Below are positions 14,901 through 20,618 of a stretch of DNA of 20,618 nucleotides, one piece after another (within the stretch, counting starts at the first letter, position 1; every line of letters begins with the position of its first letter). A program made the translations under genes and the position numbers. Under the pieces are notes generated by a model, which ran no database searches, was not told the origin of the DNA, and saw nothing but the letters and a program-made list of their open reading frames with translations. This DNA comes from Candidatus Humimicrobium oleiphilum (GTDB lineage Bacteria; Actinomycetota; Humimicrobiia; Humimicrobiales; Humimicrobiaceae): positions 1 to 20,618 of the forward strand of contig DBPS01000041.1 in the NCBI GenBank assembly GCA_002304935.1, in the 5' to 3' direction.

Positions 14901-15716
14901 TCAGGATAATTCTTCACTTACAATTTCTTTGTGTAAAATATATTTATATATTGCTTTGCCCAGACCGGATTTATGATTCTCATCAGTTATTGCATCTGCT
15001 ATTTCAATTAACTCCGGATAGGAATTTCTTACTGCAATACTAAATCCCGATTCCTTGAAAAGACTGATGTCGTTATGACTGTCACCGAAACTTATGACTT
15101 CATCTTTTGACAGCTTGAGTCTTTTTATAAGCTTTTTTAAAGCATTACCTTTGGAAGCTTTGATATTTAAGATATCAAAGAAATATTTGCCTGAGCGAAC
15201 TACAAGCATTCTGCTGCCGAATTCTTTCCTTATATAAGAATCGAGAGGATCATCTGATGTTATTGATAAAGAAATGCTGGCAGAATGTTTTGCAAACTCA
15301 TCTTTTTTAATATTATCAGTTTTATATAATGTCTCCCCTATCCCAATAACATTTTTCATTCCGGAAGTAAATTTCTGATAGTATATTTTCCCGTCCACAG
15401 TTGCAATTAATGGTTCATACCCTCTGGTTCTTACGGAATCGATTATTTCGTGATAAATTTTTTCAGGAATTGTAACAGAATCAATGACTTTGCCATCCGG
15501 AGTAATAGTTACAGCTCCTCCCAGAGTTATCTGGGGGAGCCGTAAATCAAATTCTTTTATCAGATTATTTACTGATGTAAAAGATTTGCCAGTTGCAATT
15601 ACCACCTTTATGCCTGCTTTAATGCAGTCTTTAATAGCTTTTCTGTTCAGTTCAGTTAATTTCGACTGCTGATCAAGCAGAGTTCCATCTACATCAGTAA
15701 CTAATAATTTAAACAT
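14901..15716 (-). CDS. Cof-type HAD phosphatase (HAD-IIB)
   Basis: 271 aa, the standard length for Cof/YidA-like sugar-phosphate or flavin phosphatases. HAD motifs: nucleophile and acid/base Asp8 and Asp10 in DVDGTLL; motif II Thr42 in IATGK; motif III Lys189 in ASKGNAL; motif IV GDSHND at 211-216. The cap between about 83 and 185 is the C2b type of this subfamily. It hydrolyses small phosphorylated metabolites in the cytosol; the substrate cannot be predicted. It lies 36 bases downstream of the dihydrolipoyl dehydrogenase on the same strand, probably the same transcript. The ATG at 15716 has only a poor ribosome site. Confidence 0.92.
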   Translation of the reverse strand: MFKLLVTDVDGTLLDQQSKLTELNRKAIKDCIKAGIKVVIATGKSFTSVNNLIKEFDLRLPQITLGGAVTITPDGKVIDSVTIPEKIYHEIIDSVRTRGYEPLIATVDGKIYYQKFTSGMKNVIGIGETLYKTDNIKKDEFAKHSASISLSITSDDPLDSYIRKEFGSRMLVVRSGKYFFDILNIKASKGNALKKLIKRLKLSKDEVISFGDSHNDISLFKESGFSIAVRNSYPELIEIADAITDENHKSGLGKAIYKYILHKEIVSEELS

Positions 15717-15752
15717 ATCCAGGATAGTCTTTCAGCATTAATGTTTAATTTC

Positions 15753-17144
15753 TTAAGCTTTATGAGTTGAAAGCCCGAAGCAGTCTTCTGCAGCTTCCAT
15801 CACTGCTTCCGAAAGTGTCGGATGAGCATGGACTGTTTCAGCAATCTGATCAACTGTAATCTCGCCGCTCATAGCAAGAGCAACTTCATGTATAAGGTCA
15901 GAAGCTCTTGGCCCTATCATAGTGGAGCCTAGTATCTCTCCGGTTGAAGAATCAGTGAATATTTTGATGAATCCTTCATTTTCCTGTATTGCTACAGCTT
16001 TTCCACTATTCTTAAACGGGAACATACCTGTGCAGACTTCAAAACCCTTTTCTTCAGCTTGTTTTTTGCTGAGCCCTACAGTTCCGATCTCAGGTATTGT
16101 AAATATAGCCCATGGAATAACATTGTATTTCATTTCTTTATTTTTATTTAAAACATTATCCACTGCAATAATACCTTCGGAAGAAGCAACATGAGCAAGC
16201 TGATATCCGCCTATTACATCTCCTATTGCAAAAATATTATCGACATTGGTTTTTAAATATTCATCAACTTTTATAAATCCTCTGGCATCTGTTGCAATAC
16301 CTGCTTCTGAAAGTCCGATATTGTCTGAATTTGGTTTTCTCCCTACAGATACCAGGATTTTATCTACTGTAATAGCTTCACCATTACTTAATTTGCAGAT
16401 ATATTTACTATTTTCTTTACTTACATTTTCAACTGTCACACCTGTATGTATATTTATGCCTTTTTTGGTAAAAATCTTATTTATAAGTGTAGAGACTTCT
16501 TCATCTTCATTAAGAAGTATGCTTGGCATCAGTTCAACTATCGTAACTTTTGTGCCGAGAGTTGCAAAAATGCTGGAAAATTCACAACCTACTACTCCTC
16601 CTCCTACAACAAGCATGGATTCAGGAAGTTCTTTCAGGCTTAGGATACCTACATTGTCAAGGATACCTTCATTATCCAGAATAAAAGGAGGGACACTTGA
16701 TGCATGCGAACCTGTTGCAATTATTATATTTTTTGCATTTACTTCTGTTGCGCTTCCGTCATTCCCCTTTACAATTATTTTATTTTTTGAAGCAAGCCTG
16801 CCTTCTCCCCTTATTATTTCAATCTGATTCTTTTTAAAATTATATTCAAGACCTGCCCTGTTCATATAAACTACCTTGTCTTTTCTCTCCATGACCTTTG
16901 AGAAATCAATACCGGGGCTGGTAATATTAATTCCAAGTTCAGCAGATTTTTTAACAGCTTCAATAACGTCTGAAGTATGGGCAAGTGCTTTTGTTGGAAT
17001 ACATCCCCAGTTGAGACATACGCCTCCCAGGTTTTCCTTCTCAATTACTGCGACATTAATGCCTAGCTTCTTTGCCCTTATTGCAGCTACATATCCTCCT
17101 GGTCCGCCACCCAGAACTGCCAGGTCAAAATTCTTCTCTACCAT
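15753..17144 (-). CDS. lpdA: dihydrolipoyl dehydrogenase (E3)
   Basis: 463 aa flavoprotein that reoxidises dihydrolipoamide with NAD+ in 2-oxoacid dehydrogenase complexes or the glycine cleavage system. It shows FAD-binding GGGPGG (12-17), the redox disulfide Cys43/Cys48 in GGVCLNWGCIPTKA, an NAD-binding VVGGGVVGCEF, the second FAD motif ending IGDV, and the catalytic dyad His441/Glu446 in HAHPTLSE. There is no N-terminal lipoyl domain. The ATG at 17144 has GGGAG seven bases upstream. No E1, E2, lipoate or glycine-cleavage genes are in the window, so its complex is encoded elsewhere. The upstream gene is a zinc-ribbon protein on the same strand, 106 bases away. Confidence 0.96.
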   Translation of the reverse strand: MVEKNFDLAVLGGGPGGYVAAIRAKKLGINVAVIEKENLGGVCLNWGCIPTKALAHTSDVIEAVKKSAELGINITSPGIDFSKVMERKDKVVYMNRAGLEYNFKKNQIEIIRGEGRLASKNKIIVKGNDGSATEVNAKNIIIATGSHASSVPPFILDNEGILDNVGILSLKELPESMLVVGGGVVGCEFSSIFATLGTKVTIVELMPSILLNEDEEVSTLINKIFTKKGINIHTGVTVENVSKENSKYICKLSNGEAITVDKILVSVGRKPNSDNIGLSEAGIATDARGFIKVDEYLKTNVDNIFAIGDVIGGYQLAHVASSEGIIAVDNVLNKNKEMKYNVIPWAIFTIPEIGTVGLSKKQAEEKGFEVCTGMFPFKNSGKAVAIQENEGFIKIFTDSSTGEILGSTMIGPRASDLIHEVALAMSGEITVDQIAETVHAHPTLSEAVMEAAEDCFGLSTHKA

Positions 17145-17250
17145 TTATTTCTCCCTTCAAAATAAAATATAAAATATAAAAAATTATAAATGCTTAAAAG
17201 CCGAATATAAAAAATACAACATTTTGAGGATTATTGCATTAAAAATCTGC

Positions 17251-17580
17251 TTAATCTCCGTTTTTCTTTCTGAGGACTTCAATTATTTCTTTTATTACTT
17301 TTTTCGGCTCACGAAAAAGTCTTTTTGGAAAAAAAGGCACCATATAAGCCATGGCTTCTTTAAAATCTCTTGACATTCTGTGAGGTTTTGAAAGCACTCT
17401 TTCAATAAAATCTTCAGCAAATACAGTTCTTAGATGTCTTCTGTCAATCTCAAATTTTTTATTACATTTATCGCACTGAATACTTTTAAGATATTCGCCG
17501 ATATAATTAACAGAATGCTCTGTTTCTTCATTGCAGTTAATACAGAATAAAACTATCCTGGTTTCTTCATCTTTTAACAT
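17251..17580 (-). CDS. zinc-ribbon protein of unknown function ('bh protein'-like)
   Basis: 109 aa. Two CxxC pairs, Cys13/Cys16 and Cys36/Cys39, with 19 residues between, form a zinc ribbon. The rest is basic and helical, with FAEDFIERVLSKPHRM as the most distinctive stretch. The pattern recalls small zinc-ribbon proteins of anaerobes that databases call 'bh protein', but this is from memory and their role is unknown. It has no signal or membrane segment. It precedes lpdA on the same strand and is divergent from the PTS EIIC-like gene. A regulatory or RNA/protein-binding role is possible but not shown. Confidence 0.75.
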   Translation of the reverse strand: MLKDEETRIVLFCINCNEETEHSVNYIGEYLKSIQCDKCNKKFEIDRRHLRTVFAEDFIERVLSKPHRMSRDFKEAMAYMVPFFPKRLFREPKKVIKEIIEVLRKKNGD

Positions 17581-17763
17581 GAAACAACTCAGCTTTTATA
17601 TTTAATTAAAAATTTATTATTGAAAATATACCACATTAAAAGTTTAATTGAAAAAATATTAAATAGCATTTTTTTATCTTTTATTAAATAAATCGATAAA
17701 TTTTGATATAGTAAGTTTAAATTTTTTACATTAAAACGAAAGAAAAAATGTTTCGGTATTTAT

Positions 17764-19068
17764 ATGGATTTCTTAATTAAAATAACACAGGTTTTTGTCA
17801 GTATCGGTCCTGTAGGTTTGATATCTGTTATATTATTATTAATTGGTCTTATAGTTTCCAGAAACAAGCTGGCATTATTAAAGAATGTTGCTTTCACATA
17901 CCTTGGCCTTTTTGCTTTTTCAATACTTATGTTTTTCTATATACTGTTTTTCAATCCCATAATAGATACCATTGTTTCTTCTTCCTCAAAAACTTTTCAG
18001 ATTATCGATACCGGATGGTTTATTGCCCAGAAAGTAGATATTTATACCCCGTATACTATATTTCTTTTCCTGCTTCTTGTGGGAATAAATATTTTGATGC
18101 TTCTGCTAAGACTGACCAGAACAATTAATCTTGACATATGGAATGTCTGGATATCTTTGTTTTCGGGATTGCTTGTATATGAGATAACCGGCGTATTCTG
18201 GATGGGTTTTTTATTTGCCGGAGTCATTGCTACCATAACTTTTGTAATAGCTGATATTTATGCTCCGTATCTTGAGAACTATTATGGTATTAAAGGAATA
18301 TCAGTCCCCAATCCTCCTACTATCATATGGGCTCCCATTCCTAATTTGATTAATTATTTGTTTAACAAGATACCTTTTATTAAAAGAATCAATATCTTTT
18401 ATGAAGAAATTCAGTATAAGCTCGGTGCTATAGGAGAACCAATGGTTATCGGATTTATACTTGGCATGATAATAGGGGCAGTTTCAAAATATAAAGAGTT
18501 TTCCTATGATTTATGGTCCAGCATACTATATAGTCTGTCTTCCGGCCTGTACCTTGCTGTAATTGCTATTTTAATGCCCAGGGCAATATCTCTTCTTTAT
18601 CGCGGAGTGATTCCGATAATAGACGACATGAAAACTTTCATTAATAGCAGGTTAACAAAAAGAGAAATATATATTGGAATAAATCCTATGATGCTTGCCG
18701 GCAATGCTTCCATAATAGGTCTTTCAGCAATAATGATCCCTCTTACAGTCTATATTGCAACAATACTGCCCGGCAACAAAATGCTGCCAGGGGCTGATCT
18801 GGTAATAATACCTCTTATACTAATCTGGGTTATCAGCCTGTCGCGTGGCGACATTTTCAGAAGTTTCATATCAGCTATAATAATAATTCCAATAATACTC
18901 CTGATCTCTACAAACATGACAGGGTTTATAACAGGTTTTCTTGCAGATGAGTCTGGAGAGCAGATAGTAAAGGGGTTTAATAATTATTCAAGTATGGGGA
19001 TGGGCTCTAACTTAATATATTGGATACTGACTCAGATATTAGAGCCTATATTCAAGCTCTTCTCTTAA
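17764..19068 (+). CDS. galactitol-type PTS EIIC-like membrane permease, orphan
   Basis: 434 aa with about ten hydrophobic segments, matching the GatC family of PTS sugar permeases. Diagnostic stretches are LTRTINLDIWNVW at 117-129, GEPMVIGFILGMIIG at 224-238, GINP at 305-308, LPGNKMLPGADL at 335-346 and RGDIFRS at 361-367. In GatC the loop before helix 6 reads PHG; here it is PNPP (182-185), so the His-Gly is lost. No EIIA, EIIB, HPr or EI gene lies in the window. A normal PTS would need them from elsewhere; the alternative is a PTS-independent permease. The ATG at 17764 has no good Shine-Dalgarno; a weak CGAAA/TTTCG hairpin (17737-17755) covers that region. The 3' end overlaps the convergent 159-aa gene by 17 bases. 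Confidence 0.85.
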   Translation: MDFLIKITQVFVSIGPVGLISVILLLIGLIVSRNKLALLKNVAFTYLGLFAFSILMFFYILFFNPIIDTIVSSSSKTFQIIDTGWFIAQKVDIYTPYTIFLFLLLVGINILMLLLRLTRTINLDIWNVWISLFSGLLVYEITGVFWMGFLFAGVIATITFVIADIYAPYLENYYGIKGISVPNPPTIIWAPIPNLINYLFNKIPFIKRINIFYEEIQYKLGAIGEPMVIGFILGMIIGAVSKYKEFSYDLWSSILYSLSSGLYLAVIAILMPRAISLLYRGVIPIIDDMKTFINSRLTKREIYIGINPMMLAGNASIIGLSAIMIPLTVYIATILPGNKMLPGADLVIIPLILIWVISLSRGDIFRSFISAIIIIPIILLISTNMTGFITGFLADESGEQIVKGFNNYSSMGMGSNLIYWILTQILEPIFKLFS

Positions 19069-19531
19069 AAATCCTTCTGGTAAGATCTGTATAAAGATTT
19101 TTACGGACACTTCCTGGAGATTCTTTAAAATAAATATTATTTCTTTCAAGAATTATACGCATCTTATTCTCATCTCCGAATATAAAAGCTCTCAGAGCTT
19201 TTGGAGATGTCCTGACAACCCACAAATCAAATTCATTTGCTATAAAGGGGAAATAAGAATATGACCTGACAATTTCTTCCCAATTGATGACAATATTTTC
19301 AACAAGGCTTATAAAATTAATTTCAGGATTTCTTCTTATCAGATACTTTGCCTGCTTGATTATGTCATTCGCAATTTTCTTTTCCATCCTCCTGAGGTTA
19401 TAAGAAGATAAAGCCATAAAAAATCCATATAAAATAATAAGGGGAATAAACCATATATAATATCTGGAAAAGAAATCTATTACATACTTCCCTATTTTAC
19501 CTAAAAAAAGTTCAACCCATATTCTCGACAT
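19052..19531 (-). CDS. unknown one-helix membrane protein
   Basis: 159 aa; family not recognised. A short N-terminal part (WVELFLGKIGKYVIDFF) is amphipathic, one membrane helix covers ~26-44, and the rest (45-159) is basic and cytoplasmic by the positive-inside rule (NLRRMEKK directly after the helix). The tail ends in a very basic TRRIFKRRA. No enzyme motif is seen. It lies 24 bases downstream of the methyltransferase gene on the same strand and overlaps the end of the EIIC gene by 17 bases on the other strand. The pairing suggests a partner of either neighbour, but nothing in the sequence proves it. Confidence 0.7.
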   Translation of the reverse strand: MSRIWVELFLGKIGKYVIDFFSRYYIWFIPLIILYGFFMALSSYNLRRMEKKIANDIIKQAKYLIRRNPEINFISLVENIVINWEEIVRSYSYFPFIANEFDLWVVRTSPKALRAFIFGDENKMRIILERNNIYFKESPGSVRKNLYTDLTRRIFKRRA

Positions 19532-19555
19532 AATTTATCCCGGTCAAAAAGTATA

Positions 19556-20608
19556 TTAATAAATGCTGCCATAATCTTTTGTGGCAATAGCTATTTCTAT
19601 CAGGTTTTCGAGAGGTGCAGTAAGTGGGACTGCACATTCAGGACCTATTATATCAATTCCGCTTTCAATTGCATGAAATACCTGTGCCCTTACATCTGAT
19701 GGTCTCTTAAACAACAGGGTAAGAGGATTATTTATATTGCCTATTAATTTGGTTCTGCCTCTGCATGCTTCAACAGCTTTGCCCGCTTCTACTTTTGATT
19801 CAAAGTGGAAAAAAGATACTCCTGTCTGGCAGATATAACCAATTCTGTCAAGAGTATCTCCACAAATGTGCAATATTATCGGTGCTTTTATCTCTTTTGA
19901 AAGCATTGAATGAATTGGTATAAGAAAATCCCTGTAAGCCATCGGACTGCAAAGGTCTTTTGTTGCATGATCGGCAACAGTTATAAAATCTGCGCCTGAA
20001 TCAATCTGGGCCTGTGCGAATTTTAAAGTTATTTCGCTTAATTTTAAAATTATATCTTCAACTTCGTTAGGATTTGTTATTGTCTTTATAAGAAAATCCT
20101 CCACACCAAAAAAATCGTATGACAAAGTCCATGGTCCGAATACTTTTCCTATAACAGCAATATCCGGATATCTTGACTTAAGCATGCTTATACAGTCAAG
20201 GACTGCTCTCACTGCATAGTTATCAAGAAAATTCTTTTTTATCTCAATATCTTTATATCCCTTCCATAGTTTTCCTTTTATCTGAGGCATCATTTCAGGA
20301 TTTCCCCAATCAACCTCACAGCCATTTGCAAAAGCCTCTATAACAACTGAAAAAACAGGCATTATCGCATCATATCCAAGAACCTCATAATTCGCTCTTG
20401 AAAGCTCAAACATTTTTTTTGCATCAAAATGAGCTTCAGGGAAAAAAGAGTCCATTATCTCCATCTGCACAACAGTAGTTGAAGAAACAGGATTAAAAAC
20501 TGCTTTCCTTTCAGTCTTCTGGTTTTTAAGAATAGCTGTAATCAAATCTTTGGGAGTCATTCTTTTACTATCTTTCATTTGTTTTATATAGTATATTTTC
20601 AGTTTCAT
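19556..20608 (-). CDS. URO-D superfamily methyltransferase (MtaA/MtbA-like)
   Basis: 350 aa, belonging to the uroporphyrinogen-decarboxylase superfamily. The zinc-binding pattern of cobamide-dependent methyltransferases is present: His247-x-Cys249 in LHICGDT and Cys325 in GPECAVPLTAP, which would hold a thiol substrate such as coenzyme M. True HemE enzymes lack this motif and have other active-site residues, so heme synthesis is unlikely. MtaA/MtbA move methyl groups from a corrinoid protein to a thiol; no corrinoid protein or partner methyltransferase is in the window. Three ATGs (20608, 20578, 20560) are possible starts; an in-frame TAG stands directly before the first, and family alignment favours MTPKDL (20560). 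None has a good ribosome site. The next gene follows after 24 bases. Confidence 0.85.
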   Translation of the reverse strand: MKLKIYYIKQMKDSKRMTPKDLITAILKNQKTERKAVFNPVSSTTVVQMEIMDSFFPEAHFDAKKMFELSRANYEVLGYDAIMPVFSVVIEAFANGCEVDWGNPEMMPQIKGKLWKGYKDIEIKKNFLDNYAVRAVLDCISMLKSRYPDIAVIGKVFGPWTLSYDFFGVEDFLIKTITNPNEVEDIILKLSEITLKFAQAQIDSGADFITVADHATKDLCSPMAYRDFLIPIHSMLSKEIKAPIILHICGDTLDRIGYICQTGVSFFHFESKVEAGKAVEACRGRTKLIGNINNPLTLLFKRPSDVRAQVFHAIESGIDIIGPECAVPLTAPLENLIEIAIATKDYGSIY

Positions 20609-20618
20609 CTATTAATGG

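Noticed and set aside
16246..16827. 193-codon open frame on the plus strand
   Set aside because: It is antisense to the middle of dihydrolipoyl dehydrogenase, which is strongly supported; the frame is a shadow.
17164..17192. AT-rich tandem-looking AAAATAT units after the lpdA start
   Set aside because: The units are short and imperfect and fit simple low-complexity sequence; there is no sign of an origin or CRISPR.
19556..20608. heme-pathway uroporphyrinogen decarboxylase (hemE)
   Set aside because: The HxC...C zinc pattern marks the methyltransferase branch of the superfamily, and no other heme gene is nearby.

Overview
The window is AT-rich (roughly one third G+C by eye) and gene-dense. 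Its short intergenic gaps, Shine-Dalgarno-like sites and several TTG starts are typical of a bacterium. The content (B12-type methyltransferase relative, iron-dependent alcohol dehydrogenase, malic enzyme, Ldh2-type dehydrogenase, no respiratory genes) suits a low-GC anaerobe. I cannot place it more exactly from sequence alone. I see no rRNA, tRNA, CRISPR array, transposase or phage gene. No gene-free stretch exceeds 300 bases; the longest is 11045-11311.

Layout. 1-670: C-terminal end of a large secreted protein (parallel beta-helix end plus two DUF4214 modules). 864-6604: carbon/redox block with an iron-containing alcohol dehydrogenase, an MFS exporter, a malic enzyme, an unknown four-helix membrane protein, and a divergent malate/L-lactate-type dehydrogenase. 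6644-7748: terminator hairpin, a 3-methyladenine DNA glycosylase and a shortened nucleoside-phosphorylase-like gene. 7985-8569: membrane-anchored M23 (LytM) protein lacking one catalytic histidine. 8613-11044: minus-strand operon of an ADP-ribosylglycohydrolase, a CrtQ-like glycosyltransferase and a CrtO-like acyltransferase. 11133-12235: a long imperfect hairpin, an RRM RNA-binding protein, a direct repeat in its leader, and a small unknown protein. 12381-13847: cation diffusion facilitator with three tandem C-terminal domains. 13858-17580: minus-strand genes for an exported rhodanese, an unknown protein, a HAD phosphatase, dihydrolipoyl dehydrogenase and a zinc-ribbon protein. 17764-20608: orphan galactitol-type PTS EIIC, converging on an unknown one-helix protein and an MtaA/MtbA-like methyltransferase.

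How genes may work together. Malic enzyme and the Ldh2-type dehydrogenase both act on C3/C4 hydroxy/oxo acids and flank one membrane protein, so they probably balance malate, pyruvate and reducing equivalents. The CrtQ/CrtO pair is predicted to glycosylate and then acylate a lipid, but no carotenoid genes are present, so the acceptor is unknown. The EIIC has no EIIA or EIIB in the window and carries a changed signature, so it may not work as an ordinary sugar PTS. The best candidates for under-described biology are the triple-CTD cation transporter, the EIIC/159-aa/methyltransferase locus, the CrtQ/CrtO pair behind an ADP-ribosylglycohydrolase, and the 94-base hairpin at 11133-11226.
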